Under the pieces are notes generated by a model, which had not been told where the DNA came from, ran no database searches, and saw only the letters and a program-made list of their open reading frames with translations. Shown here in pieces: positions 25,157 through 33,799 of a stretch of 64,000 nucleotides of DNA. The DNA comes from JABDBE01 sp049585795 (GTDB taxonomy: Bacteria > Acidobacteriota > Terriglobia > Terriglobales > Acidobacteriaceae), in the NCBI GenBank assembly GCA_049585795.1, contig JBAVAQ010000023.1, positions 1-64,000 of the forward strand, written 5' to 3'. How positions within the stretch are numbered: position 1 is the stretch's first letter; every line of letters begins with the position of its first letter. The position numbers and the translations under genes were made by a program.

Positions 25157-25661
25157 AGTCCTTCTCCTAGAACGGCACCGGGGCATGGGGTTTCGTGGTT
25201 GCCGGGGGATTGGGTTACGCGCTCCAACTTATCCCATTGACCAAGGGTCGGCGATCAACTTCTGCTGCCTTGGTCTTCTCCAATGTAATGCCCTAACAGT
25301 GCCGAAGGCTCGCTGCGCCCCGTGGCCCCGTCCCCGGCGCCTAGACCTTCGCCCTCTCTTCTCTTCGTGATCTCATCGCCGCCGCTCCGCTCGACCGCCT
25401 GACGAGCTTTCATTGTTCGTCCTATAACATGTTTAGAATCATACACTTATACTTCGGAAGTGAGTTCCGAAGCTGGAATTCACGAAGAAACATGTCTACC
25501 GAGTATTTAAGTAGAGCGGTGCTGACACAGACCGCTGGCTGGTCAACCAGCCGCACGGCAATCGGACGCCACTCGACCAAAATCACGGTCGGTAGCTCAA
25601 GGCGGCGAGGACGGTGCGGATGCTGATACGAACCAGCACTTCATTAACACGGAGGTCAACG
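25157..25661. other. Intergenic stretch upstream of the 25662 operon
   Basis: About 500 bases without a supported gene. It holds the palindrome at 25452-25472 and is likely to contain the promoter of the rightward gene train; I cannot assign the boxes with confidence. Confidence 0.5.
25452..25472. repeat. Perfect 8-bp palindrome
   Basis: CTTCGGAA-GTGAG-TTCCGAAG, about 190 bases before the 25662 gene, in a locally AT-rich stretch. Could be an operator of the rightward operon or a weak terminator. Confidence 0.55.
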
Positions 25662-26393
25662 ATGGAAATCGTAGACAACCAACAACAGCAAATGACCGAC
25701 ACGGTGTCACCCGGCTTCATGTCGATGATGGAACTGAACCAGTACACGGATGACAAGATCATCGTGTACCAGTGCATCCACATCGCAGAGCAATGGCGCA
25801 CGTTCCGAGCATGGTTCGATGAGAACCGTGCTTGGTTGATCGAACTCAAGAAGCGCATGGGCGCACGTCAGGGAGTCGAAGGCAAGAAGATGGACTTCAG
25901 CGGCGTGATGCTTACGTGGTCGGAGTTTGTCGAACGCCACATGACGGTGAGCGCACGCTGGATGCGCGAGCTTCTGGGTGAGAAGCCCGAACCCAAGGAC
26001 AACTCCACGGGTCAGGACGAGAAGCCCATTAAGAAGAAGTACACCGAGGACGACGTGGCAACAGCACGGCAAGAGGGATACGAGGAGGGCTACGCAACCG
26101 CCGCTCAAGAATACGAGGGCTACGAGGGCGAAGCCGAAGACGAATCCGAGCCGCAGACCTCAGAAGACATCCCAGAGTTTGACGCAGCGCACCAGCGCAT
26201 CGCCGAGCTTGAGGGTGAAATCGAGAAGCTGAATGCAGCACCAGACGCAATGGAACTCATGAGCGAGAAGGAAAAGGTTCTGGCTTATGCGAAGCGTATC
26301 TCAGGTGGGCGTGCGCAAATGCTCAAGCTGGTGTTCGACGAGATCACAGAGTCTCTCGGACTCAGCGACCGCATCACCGTCACGGTCGAATAA
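25662..26393 (+). CDS. Acidic coiled-coil protein of the phage-like operon
   Basis: 243 aa from ATG 25662 behind GGAGGTCAACG. N-terminal helical part with a YQCIHIAEQWRTFRAWF segment and WSEFVERHMTVSARWMREL, then a very acidic Glu-rich linker, and a coiled coil (AAHQRIAELEGEIEKLNAAP). The WSEFVERHMTVSARWM block resembles phage or plasmid DNA-binding proteins with a winged helix, but this is not certain. First gene of the train leading to the Prim-Pol gene. Confidence 0.7.
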   Translation: MEIVDNQQQQMTDTVSPGFMSMMELNQYTDDKIIVYQCIHIAEQWRTFRAWFDENRAWLIELKKRMGARQGVEGKKMDFSGVMLTWSEFVERHMTVSARWMRELLGEKPEPKDNSTGQDEKPIKKKYTEDDVATARQEGYEEGYATAAQEYEGYEGEAEDESEPQTSEDIPEFDAAHQRIAELEGEIEKLNAAPDAMELMSEKEKVLAYAKRISGGRAQMLKLVFDEITESLGLSDRITVTVE

Positions 26394-26415
26394 GAGGTCA
26401 TCACCAACAAACGTA

Positions 26416-26473
26416 GGGACGCATGTGGTTGCAGGCGGAAGAAACACTGCGAGGAACCAAGCCTGTGCGTCCC
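26416..26473 (+). ncRNA. Structured RNA-like element between two genes
   Basis: Nested stems: GGGACGCA (26416-26423) with TGCGTCCC (26466-26473), TGGTT (26426-26430) with AACCA (26455-26459), and GCAG (26431-26434) with CTGC (26447-26450) closing a GCGGAAGAAACA loop. It occupies the gap before the 26500 gene, the same position as the two ribozymes further on. It does not contain a hammerhead core; class unknown. Confidence 0.5.
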
Positions 26474-26499
26474 GAATAACACTATATGAGGTTAATCAC

Positions 26500-26973
26500 A
26501 TGAACGCAGCAACAAGCCGCTCAGAAGCGGCACGCAAGGCAGCAGCAACACGCAAGTCAAACCAGCAGGCGAAGCAGGATCGTCACGATGCACGCATCGC
26601 CGCCTACCACAGCCTGCCTGAGTCGGTACGTGAGCAGTTGGACGAAGCCATCAGCGGGATCGCATCGGACTACTCAACCACCATCGACGCAGTGGCACAG
26701 GAAGCATACGAGACTGCAACCGATGCGCTCAACGAACTGGCTGAGAAGTACGGACGCCAGTTGGTGATGGCAGCAGCCGAAGGCGAATACCTTTGGCACG
26801 ACCCAGTCCACGATTATCTCAACGAGATGATCTATTGGGACGAGGACGACGACATCGAGTCACTGCCGTTCGAACTAGCAGAACTCACCAGCCCGCCGCC
26901 TGACGTTGAATCTCTTCCGCCAGTCCAGTTCGCTGTTCCTCTGGACGCCAACGAAGAGAACGACGGAGCCTAG
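26500..26973 (+). CDS. Hypothetical acidic protein of the phage-like operon
   Basis: 157 aa from ATG 26500 behind TGAGG. A basic Ala/Lys-rich N-terminus (SEAARKAAATRKSNQQAKQD) leads to a helical, strongly acidic C-terminal half. Its TAG stop (26971-26973) overlaps the first base of the hammerhead ribozyme, so cleavage would leave this gene with a defined 3' end. Function unknown. Confidence 0.7.
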   Translation: MNAATSRSEAARKAAATRKSNQQAKQDRHDARIAAYHSLPESVREQLDEAISGIASDYSTTIDAVAQEAYETATDALNELAEKYGRQLVMAAAEGEYLWHDPVHDYLNEMIYWDEDDDIESLPFELAELTSPPPDVESLPPVQFAVPLDANEENDGA

Positions 26974-27029
26974 ATCGAAACGCCGTAACCAACGCGGCGT
27001 CCGCACGTCAAGCGTGCGCTGACGAGATC
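26973..27029 (+). ncRNA. Type II hammerhead ribozyme 1
   Basis: All core parts are present in order: stem II strand GATC (26973-26976), GAAA, stem III CGCCG (26981-26985) with CGGCG (26995-26999), the U-C cleavage dinucleotide (27000-27001), stem I CGCACG (27002-27007) with CGTGCG (27013-27018), CTGACGA (27019-27025), and closing GATC (27026-27029). Cleavage is expected between 27001 and 27002. Stem II is open and short. It lies 32 bases before the 27062 gene. Confidence 0.85.
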
Positions 27030-27061
27030 AAATCGCAGAATACAGAAAGAGGATCACCAAT

Positions 27062-27235
27062 ATGTCTCTAATCGAAGAGCATTACCAAGACGAACAAGGA
27101 AACTGGCTGCCGGAGGCGGAAGCAATTCTCGCCAAGGCGACCGTAGCCATAACCACTAACCACGGAAAGCACACGCTGCTCCCGTTGGACAAGCTCGAAG
27201 ACTTCTTCACGGAGCTTTGCGACGGAGTGCGCTGA
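27062..27235 (+). CDS. 57-residue hypothetical protein
   Basis: ATG preceded by AGAGGATCACCAAT. The product MSLIEEHYQDEQGNWLPEAE continues as an acidic helix and ends LEDFFTELCDGVR. It starts 60 bases after the predicted ribozyme cut site, so its own ribosome site would lie on the cleaved message. No family recognised. Confidence 0.65.
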   Translation: MSLIEEHYQDEQGNWLPEAEAILAKATVAITTNHGKHTLLPLDKLEDFFTELCDGVR

Positions 27236-27243
27236 GAACGACG

Positions 27244-27297
27244 ATGAAGATCGAATTCAACACCGCCGAACTGAGCATCCTCAACCTCGCAGGGTGA
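27244..27297 (+). CDS. Possible 17-residue micro-ORF
   Basis: MKIEFNTAELSILNLAG, eight bases after the preceding stop. No good ribosome site of its own; the beginning reads like the start of a normal protein (KIEFNTAELSIL), so it may be the remnant of a longer truncated gene. Confidence 0.3.
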   Translation: MKIEFNTAELSILNLAG

Positions 27298-27331
27298 CCT
27301 TGCCAGATTATGGGCGAGAGGAAATCAAGAA

Positions 27332-27384
27332 GGTCGAAACGCCGTAACCCGGCGTCCACTGGTTGCGCCAGTGCTGATGAGACC
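27332..27384 (+). ncRNA. Type II hammerhead ribozyme 2
   Basis: Stem II strand GGTC (27332-27335), GAAA, stem III CGCCG (27340-27344) with CGGCG (27350-27354), U-C cleavage site (27355-27356), stem I CACTGG (27357-27362) with CCAGTG (27368-27373), CTGATGA (27374-27380), closing GACC (27381-27384). Cut expected between 27356 and 27357. An AAGGAG ribosome site for the 27399 gene follows two bases after the ribozyme. Confidence 0.88.
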
Positions 27385-27398
27385 AAGGAGAACTAAGA

Positions 27399-27653
27399 AT
27401 GATTGCACAAGAAGAAGCAAAAAACATTATCACCCGTGTAGAGCTTAACAAGATGCTGGACGCAATGGTCGCAAGCCGTGACCACCTGCTCGTCCAGTAC
27501 ATCGAGATTCATCCGCAACTGCGGCTTGACGAGATCGCGGAGAAGTTCGCGCTCACGCAGCCCGAAGTGTCCAGAATCATGAAACGGCACGGCGTGCAGC
27601 GCCCTCGCGGATGGGCATCACCCGCAGCAAGAAAGGTAAATATCGAACAGTAA
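27399..27653 (+). CDS. Helix-turn-helix protein upstream of the Prim-Pol gene
   Basis: 84 aa, ATG behind AAGGAGAACTAAGA. The core, LRLDEIAEKFALTQPEVSRIMKRHGV, is a classical helix-turn-helix. A basic C-terminal tail follows (RPRGWASPAARK). It sits just after ribozyme 2 and just before the replication gene, so it may regulate replication or the operon. Confidence 0.8.
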   Translation: MIAQEEAKNIITRVELNKMLDAMVASRDHLLVQYIEIHPQLRLDEIAEKFALTQPEVSRIMKRHGVQRPRGWASPAARKVNIEQ

Positions 27654-27673
27654 GTAGAGGTCACTAATTCACT

Positions 27674-29959
27674 ATGTCTAACAGCAACGCTCCCCTTGCC
27701 CATGCTCCACAGTATGTGGCGATGGGAATACCGATCATCGCACTCGCACCGGGCACCAAGATTCCGTTCAAAGAAATGGAAGGCTGGCAGCACGGCGGCG
27801 TCGCGACCACCGATCCCAAACAAATCGAGAACTGGAACATCCAGTTCCCCAACGCCAACTACGCGCTGTGCGCCTTCGCGGTTGAAGACGGCAACTGCTT
27901 CCTTGAGTTCGATCAAGGCAAGCTGTCCGAAATTTGCGAGAAGTACGAGCAGCCGTTGCCGCGCACTCGTGTGCATGTCTCAGGCAATGGCGGGAAGCAC
28001 TTCATCTTCAAGCAGACGCCTGAGTCCATTGAGCTTGGTAACCGCAGTGCAGTCCGTGACGGCAAGGAATGGTTCAGCTTTAGAAGCGACCGCAAGTATC
28101 TGGTTGCTCCGGGGTCTGTGCATCCAAACGGAAACGTCTACCGTGTGTTCCCCGGCTTAGACATCGAGCCGACTCCGATCCCAGCGTGGTTGGTGCGGGC
28201 GATTGACGAACTCGCCGAGAAGCCTAAGCCGCAGCCACGGGGCACCGTCGAAGTACATGAGGGATTCGACTTCGACGACCTGATGGACTTTCACGACATT
28301 GACATCGTTGGCATCAAGGACGATGTGTGGCACATCTGCGCGGAATGTCCCGGCGTTGACCGTCGCCACGAACAGTCCGTGCTGACTGGCTTCTACTATG
28401 ACGGATCATCCTTCGGATGGTCGTGCTTTGCGGCAGGCTGTCCGCTGAATGGGAAGCCTATCGGCGAAGTCATCAAGTTCCTCAACGACAAGAAGGGCGA
28501 ACCATACAAGAAAATCATCTGGTCTGATCCGAACGAGATTGATTGGGACAAGTTTGGCGTCGAGATTCTGGATGCCGACGAGGTTGTGCAGGAGGAGTCC
28601 GTGGTCAGCAGTGCCACGGCGGTCACAGCCGTCCCTTTTGCCGGGGATCAGCCTTCCACCGATGTAGCTCCTCCTGCTCCAGTGTGCGACCTATCAGACT
28701 TCGATCAACTGGTCGCCGAGCACGAAGAGCAGTTGAATCCAGCGCCGCTGCCTGTACCAGATGACATCGACTCAATCGTGAACGCTCCGCAAGCGGAAGG
28801 ACTCGCCTTCGACATGCGGGCGCTCTACGGCACGGCGGGAGAGATCGCTCGCAACACGACTCTGCCGCTTGGCTGGACGTATCCCGGCGTTCTCGCTGTG
28901 GCGTCCGCACTCAAGATCAAAGATCGTGACGGACACGTGCGCTCCAACATTTATTGCGTGAACATCGCGCCAGTGGGAACGGCGAAGACGGTCGTGGCAG
29001 AAGCCATCGAGAAGTCGATCTTCCTGCCGCTGAACACGACGACCTACACCACCCCTGCGTCCGACCGAGGTCTCTGCAAGATGGTCGGCGAAGACGGCAA
29101 CACGCTGCTTTTGATCGAAGACGAGATGCGTGCGGTCTTCGGAAAGTGTCAGGTGCCCAACTCAACGCTCGCGCAGACGTTCTGCAAGCTGTGGTCTAAG
29201 GATTACGCGGGCGTTGCGGATAAGAAGGGCGCGGACTCCTGCTATGGCAAGCTCTGCGTGTTGGGCAACATCGCATGCGAAGACGCCGCCGACTTCTCCA
29301 AGATTGTCGGATCGAGCACCGTCACAGGCTTCTATGATCGCCTGATCATCGGCTACGACACCACACCAGTGAAGTACCGTCCGCTCGACATCAAGCCTTC
29401 ATTCTTCACAGACGAGATGGTCGTCCGCGTCCCGACATGGGTCTGGGACGCCAAGGATGCTTGGGTCGGCGAGAATATCGCACGCCGCCGTCTCGGTGAA
29501 CACGCCCTGCGTGTCGCGCTCGTGACCGCAGCACTGAATGGCGACAAAGAAATAACCCGTGACTGCTTCTTCGCTGCCCTGCGTTTCGTCGAGTGGCAAG
29601 AACGCCTACGTGTTGAATTCCGCCCTGGTCTAGCCGAAACGAAGGACGCCGAGTGTCTTGAAGCGGTGTACGCAGCATTGAAGGCGCAGCGTGAGCACCA
29701 GAAGAAGACTCGCGAATATCCGAAGGGCGCTGATCTCGTGGGTCACAAAGAGGAGGACTTGTGGAAGCTCATCAACTACAGCAAGGTTCTCTCCGCGAAG
29801 AATCTGTATCGGAGATACGGCAAGCTGGTGACCAGCGTGAAGGCTACGTTGGTCGAGGACGGCTTCGTCGAGTTCATCAAGGAAACAGAGCACGACCAAC
29901 AGGGCAATAAGAAAGAGGGAAAGAAGACTCCATTCTGCATCGTGAAGAAAAATCTATGA
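27674..29959 (+). CDS. Bifunctional Prim-Pol primase/polymerase with C-terminal ATPase
   Basis: 761 aa. The N-terminal third has the archaeo-eukaryotic primase (Prim-Pol) layout: WNIQFPNANYALCAFAV, EFDQ acidic residues, and VSGNGGKHFIFK in the SGxGGxH position. A cysteine-containing region follows (HICAECPGVDRRH, CFAAGCPL), which may be a zinc binding site. The C-terminal half is a DUF3987-like ATPase with Walker A APVGTAKT (about residue 432) and Walker B LLLIEDEM (about 478). Such fusions prime and unwind DNA for phage, satellite or plasmid replication. It is the replication protein of this element. Confidence 0.88.
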   Translation: MSNSNAPLAHAPQYVAMGIPIIALAPGTKIPFKEMEGWQHGGVATTDPKQIENWNIQFPNANYALCAFAVEDGNCFLEFDQGKLSEICEKYEQPLPRTRVHVSGNGGKHFIFKQTPESIELGNRSAVRDGKEWFSFRSDRKYLVAPGSVHPNGNVYRVFPGLDIEPTPIPAWLVRAIDELAEKPKPQPRGTVEVHEGFDFDDLMDFHDIDIVGIKDDVWHICAECPGVDRRHEQSVLTGFYYDGSSFGWSCFAAGCPLNGKPIGEVIKFLNDKKGEPYKKIIWSDPNEIDWDKFGVEILDADEVVQEESVVSSATAVTAVPFAGDQPSTDVAPPAPVCDLSDFDQLVAEHEEQLNPAPLPVPDDIDSIVNAPQAEGLAFDMRALYGTAGEIARNTTLPLGWTYPGVLAVASALKIKDRDGHVRSNIYCVNIAPVGTAKTVVAEAIEKSIFLPLNTTTYTTPASDRGLCKMVGEDGNTLLLIEDEMRAVFGKCQVPNSTLAQTFCKLWSKDYAGVADKKGADSCYGKLCVLGNIACEDAADFSKIVGSSTVTGFYDRLIIGYDTTPVKYRPLDIKPSFFTDEMVVRVPTWVWDAKDAWVGENIARRRLGEHALRVALVTAALNGDKEITRDCFFAALRFVEWQERLRVEFRPGLAETKDAECLEAVYAALKAQREHQKKTREYPKGADLVGHKEEDLWKLINYSKVLSAKNLYRRYGKLVTSVKATLVEDGFVEFIKETEHDQQGNKKEGKKTPFCIVKKNL

Positions 29960-29992
29960 GCTTCGGGTGCAAAGCACTCGATGATTGAAGGA

Positions 29993-30027
29993 AGCAAGGG
30001 TTAACACAGGCTGCCGGGCACCTTGCT
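29993..30027 (+). repeat. Hairpin between the primase gene and the next small gene
   Basis: AGCAAGG (29993-29999) pairs with CCTTGCT (30021-30027) around a 21-base GC-rich loop. Could be a processing or regulatory structure in the polycistronic transcript. Confidence 0.4.
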
Positions 30028-30061
30028 CATTGATAGATCGCTCCCAAGGAGAGCAATCACT

Positions 30062-30175
30062 ATGAGCACACTAGCAGCAACAGAAAATGCGTTCGGGTTT
30101 GCGCGTCACACAGCCCCGGACATAACCGAAGAACCAGCGGCATCCGTCACCGCGCTTGAGCAGGACGTGCGGTAA
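30062..30175 (+). CDS. 37-residue small protein coupled to the metallophosphoesterase
   Basis: MSTLAATENAFGFARHTAPD, then an acidic tail (ITEEPAASVTALEQDVR). ATG after AAGGAGAGCAATCACT. Its TAA overlaps the ATG of the next gene (TAATG), so it may serve as a leader or partner of the phosphoesterase. Function unknown. Confidence 0.55.
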   Translation: MSTLAATENAFGFARHTAPDITEEPAASVTALEQDVR

Positions 30176-30933
30176 TGACCACGAAGTACCACATTGTACT
30201 GGCGGACATCCATTACCCCGAACATGATGCGAACGCGCTGAAGGTGGTGTTCGAGTTCATCCGAAAGAACAAGAAGCGGATCGCGAGTCTGACTTTGCTC
30301 GGCGATGCGCTCGACTGCGCAAATCTGAGCCGCCACACGAAGGGAAAGCCCCGGCTTCGCAAGCATCGCGGATACAAGCAAGACCTCGATGGCTTCACAC
30401 AGGACATATTGGAGCCTATCGAGCGTGCGGTATTACCTGCATGCAAGCTGACCTACATCTGCGGGAACCATGAGGATTGGATCGAGTCTGATTTGCTGGA
30501 TGAGATGCCAGAGCTTGACGGGATCGTGAACATTCCTGACGTGCTGCGGCTTGAGGAACGCGGTTGGCGGTGGGTTCCCGTGGGCGGTCACATCGAGCGT
30601 GCGGGCTTCATCTTGTTGCACGGCGACCAGATTGGAAGCGGCATTCACGTCGCGAAAAAGATGGTGGACAGCGTTAACGAGAACTGCATCATGGGGCACG
30701 TCCATCGTTACAGTGCATTCAGCAAGGCTGCGCTGGTGACCGAGAAGAAAAAACAGTTAGGCACAACACTGCCGTGCCTCTGCACCGTGGCACCAGCTTA
30801 TGCAAAAAACCAGCCGAACGCATTCGTCGTCGGGTTTGGAATACTTGAGGAATGGGCATACAACCGAGCGAACTTGTACGTGCCGATTGTCATGGACGGA
30901 AAATTCAGCTTCGGGGGTGTGATCTATGGTTAG
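30175..30933 (+). CDS. Calcineurin-like metallophosphoesterase
   Basis: 252 aa. Motifs in order: D-I-H at residues 11-13 (ADIHYPEH), GDALD, GNHED and GHVHR are the metal-binding signatures of the Mre11/calcineurin phosphoesterase fold. It hydrolyses phosphodiesters or phosphomonoesters with two metal ions; phage versions often act on nucleotides or DNA ends. Coupled to the 37-residue gene. Follows the Prim-Pol gene, consistent with a role in element DNA metabolism. Confidence 0.9.
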   Translation: MTTKYHIVLADIHYPEHDANALKVVFEFIRKNKKRIASLTLLGDALDCANLSRHTKGKPRLRKHRGYKQDLDGFTQDILEPIERAVLPACKLTYICGNHEDWIESDLLDEMPELDGIVNIPDVLRLEERGWRWVPVGGHIERAGFILLHGDQIGSGIHVAKKMVDSVNENCIMGHVHRYSAFSKAALVTEKKKQLGTTLPCLCTVAPAYAKNQPNAFVVGFGILEEWAYNRANLYVPIVMDGKFSFGGVIYG

Positions 30934-30951
30934 TCAGCACTCTCCGTGGAG

Positions 30952-31335
30952 CTACTCTCTCGTCTTGGTTCTGAGGAATGCCAACAGATTCTTACCGCTG
31001 ATGCGCAGCTTCTTCTTGCCCCGCTTGTATCGGCGGGTGGGCGTGCCCAAATCCACCACGCCCTTCATCTTCTGCATGAGTCGCGACGCGGCGTCGTAGC
31101 TTATATTGAGGATCGCTGAGACTTCGGTAGGTGCGTAGTTTCGGTCTGGTTCAATCTTGATTGTCCGCTTCCGCATCCGTTGCTTGTACCCGGTGCGTCC
31201 AGTGTTGGTCAGCAGTTCGTAGATGTCTCTACCCACCTTGCGGAGGTTGGGCTTGCGATGTTCGTGGAAGTAGAAGTTAGTGCTCACGGGCATCGACCGC
31301 AGCCTGCGAATCTCGTCGGGGCTGAAGATGCTCAT
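30952..31335 (-). CDS. Helix-turn-helix protein, possible excisionase or regulator
   Basis: 127 aa. The C-terminal YAPTEVSAILNISYDAASRLMQKMKGVVDLG is a helix-turn-helix; a basic KRGKKKLRISGKNLLAFL wing follows. N-terminal region MSIFSPDEIRRLRSMPVS. It lies beside the wrecked integrase and faces the Prim-Pol operon, the usual place of an excisionase or integrase regulator. Confidence 0.65.
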   Translation of the reverse strand: MSIFSPDEIRRLRSMPVSTNFYFHEHRKPNLRKVGRDIYELLTNTGRTGYKQRMRKRTIKIEPDRNYAPTEVSAILNISYDAASRLMQKMKGVVDLGTPTRRYKRGKKKLRISGKNLLAFLRTKTRE

Positions 31336-31480
31336 AGTGTTTAATTGCCGCTGTCCCTAAAACTGTCCCAAGAAAATATGAAACAGGTGAAACATGCGAA
31401 ATATGCGAAATCCTCCATCATGTATTTTCAACTACTTACGTGTTTTCAGCATGTTACGGAAGTACTGCTGGGAACGAGTC

Positions 31481-32445
31481 CTACCTGAGGAGCCATTCTT
31501 TTATTGGCTTACTGTACCTGCTCCGTTTCGGCGCTGTGAGATGTCCGATGTGCCCGTAGCACTTCGCCATGCGTGTTGCAGTGCTTGGACTCCATCCCAT
31601 GATCTCGCTGACCACGCTGGACGGCACTCCGGCTCCTAACATCCGCGTACAGCCCGTATGCCGCAGATCGTGGATGGGGCACATCACGCCTGCCCGTTTC
31701 TTGGCTGCTTCCCAGCCTTCTTTTCAGTCCCCTACGGGCTTGGTCACGTCCATGGCATGGGCCACGCTGGGTGTGCAGACCTTGAAGAATTGGTCTAGTT
31801 CATCCTGATCGTAGACCTCCGGCTCCCTCTTGGTAATGCCCACCTTCGTGTCTTTCACCGTGATCGGACCTTCACCATCTCGCAGTTTTAGGGACTTCCT
31901 GATGAAGCGATTGATCCTGATCAGCTTGTTGCCTGCCGTTCGTTGGGCGTTGCCGACCTCCGTAAGAAGCCACTTCCTGTACGTGAGGAGGTCGAGCCGG
32001 GTGAATTCAGAAACGAACTTATGGCGCGGACCGCCATTTAAGTTCCACTCCTGAAATTCTCTGATGGTGTGTTGGTACAGTTCGTGAGTTTCGGGTCTCG
32101 GTGAATCCTAGACCGCTTGCAGCCATCCGTAAACCGCAGCAGATACGATGAGATTCGGAGCGTCGATTGGCCTGACTGGGATTCCTTTTGACTTCGCCTC
32201 AAGGTAGGCAGCGTCGAACTCGGCGTCGTCGACCGCATCCTACGCGTTCGAGCCGACCCTCTTCCAGATTTCGCGGTCGCGGTCGTAACGGTGGAGGTAG
32301 AAGTTTCCTTCGGGATGGTTGCTCTGCCTTTCCCTTAACGATGACCCAGTCCGGTCTGATCGTTCGGTTCTTGGCGAGGGCTGGCTTGCAGTATCTCCAG
32401 AGCCCGTTCTTGAGCCGGACGTATTTCCAGTCTAACGCGCCGATT
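31481..32445 (-). pseudogene. Decayed tyrosine integrase
   Basis: Fragments in three frames add up to a tyrosine recombinase. The N-terminal part reads WKYVRLKNGLWRYCKPALAK, then shifted EGNFYLHRYDRDREIWKRVG with an in-frame TAG, then EFQEWNLNGGPRHKFVSEFT and GNAQRTAGNKLIRINRFIRK up to a TGA. The catalytic half is shortened: only HDLRHTGCTRMLGAGVPSSV with the HxxR box and MAKCYGHIGH with the nucleophilic Tyr remain (31481-31687). At least four lesions including a deletion of the first catalytic Arg region mean it cannot be active. Confidence 0.85.
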
Positions 32446-32807
32446 CATTGGGCGAATCCTTTCCGCCCCTGGAACCTACCCCGGAGTAATAGAAGAATAC
32501 TAAGTAGCGACCGTAGCTTGTTGACCCCATGAAGTGCTGGTGCCGGGAGGGGGATTTTCTCGGAACCGATTTCCACAGCGAATGCTATCAGCAAGATGCA
32601 GTGTTTTGCGTAACTTGAGCCTTTCCGAGGTTCCGTTAAGTCCATTCTGAGCGTCCTCAGCCGACATTTCCGGTAGGAAACGGTAGGGAAAATCCCCATG
32701 AAAAACCCCAGCGACGCCTACGCTGGGAGCGCACAAGATTGACTGCGCCGGAATTTCGGTTACTCCGGTGACATGCCGTCGGTTTACAGTCCTGTCACAA
32801 TGCCGCC
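32446..32807. other. Intergenic region beyond the integrase remnant
   Basis: About 360 bases without a supported gene, containing the hairpin at 32707-32727. It would be the expected place for an attachment site of the decayed element, but I cannot identify a repeat partner. Confidence 0.45.
32707..32727 (-). terminator. Hairpin with T-run on the minus strand
   Basis: CCCAGCG-ACGCCTA-CGCTGGG, followed on the minus strand by GGTTTTTC. Looks like a rho-independent terminator for leftward transcription, although no leftward gene ends here now. Confidence 0.55.
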
Positions 32808-33425
32808 ATGCCTCCGCGAGACAAGGCGTTGTTTCGAATCCTAACCGAGGACGTACCCGGTTACAGTGACGCGGTGATTGAAGCCCTGCACCGCTACGGC
32901 TTCCCCTATTCCACGACCTTCTCCGGTGTCGGATACGGGCCGGATCAGGACGACAAGCCTGAGAACTCCTTGGCAATCGACGTTGTAGACGATTACAGCC
33001 CCGAAACCGAGAAGCGGATGATGGACGCAGTAAATGACATCCGGCAGGAAAACGGGCCAAAGGGACAGGGCTCTGTCTTGCTTTTGTGCATCCCGACAGC
33101 CGCAGCGTTGGTCACGCGCAACGGAGCCATCCACGGGGGCAGGATTCTTACCGCCACGGGGGACTGGGAGAAACTGCGTGGACGCCTCAAGGACGACGCG
33201 CTCGTCGTTTTGTTTGGTGAGGAATCCATTAGGGAGACGATTGCATTCAGTCAATCCCCAGAAGCTGAGCAGATACGGCAATGGCTAAAGAAACAGCCGC
33301 CGAGTTCAGGAAACGTCAGATGTAGCGTGTGTGGTTATGAGACCCAACCGCATGAGGACTTATCCGAAAGCCTAAAGGAATTCAAAGCACACGATTGCAA
33401 ACGGGCTACTTCGGCCATATTGTGA
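32808..33425 (+). CDS. Hypothetical protein with C-terminal C2HC-like finger
   Basis: 205 aa. An alpha/beta domain (residues about 1-160, with VLLLCIPTAAALV and ALVVLFGEES strands) ends in a possible zinc finger, CSVCGYE...HDC. Single rightward gene after the integrase remnant. No family recognised. Confidence 0.65.
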   Translation: MPPRDKALFRILTEDVPGYSDAVIEALHRYGFPYSTTFSGVGYGPDQDDKPENSLAIDVVDDYSPETEKRMMDAVNDIRQENGPKGQGSVLLLCIPTAAALVTRNGAIHGGRILTATGDWEKLRGRLKDDALVVLFGEESIRETIAFSQSPEAEQIRQWLKKQPPSSGNVRCSVCGYETQPHEDLSESLKEFKAHDCKRATSAIL

Positions 33426-33446
33426 CATGACGGAACTGCACGTATT

Positions 33447-33590
33447 TCAGTTCACGTTCACTCCGCCGCAGCACTTCTTGTATTTCTTCCCGGAACCACA
33501 AGGGCATGGATCATTGCGCCCGACCTTGGGAGCGGTGGAAATAGTTATTCTTCATTCTTATCTGGACGGTATTTTCTTTCCTTTGCTCAT
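33447..33590 (-). pseudogene. Short SEC-C motif gene, frame-broken
   Basis: On this strand VGRNDPCPCGSGKKYKKCCG is a textbook SEC-C motif ending at TGA 33447, but the open frame begins only at 33551 with no start codon. ATG 33590 (MSKGKKIPSR) lies in another frame with its own stop, so a one-base indel probably broke a gene of about 48 residues. Confidence 0.5.
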
Positions 33591-33799
33591 GTACTCGAAT
33601 GTCCGATTCATTTTACATTTGTGCTAGCGTTTCGGCATCGGCATTCCTGATGCTTCCTCGACGCAAAGCGGCGCGTCACCTGAAAACCACAGACGATCTG
33701 TTTGACTGCCGCTCCAGCCCGAGGACCGAATCGCTGGTGGCGGCCCGCCGTTCAGTGGGCCCAGCAGATCATGCGGAAGATTGATAATGTATTTTCGAC

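Noticed and set aside
26431..26450. Resemblance of the loop AGAAACA to the hairpin ribozyme loop B
   Set aside because: The matching second strand and loop A are absent, so only a structured element is claimed.
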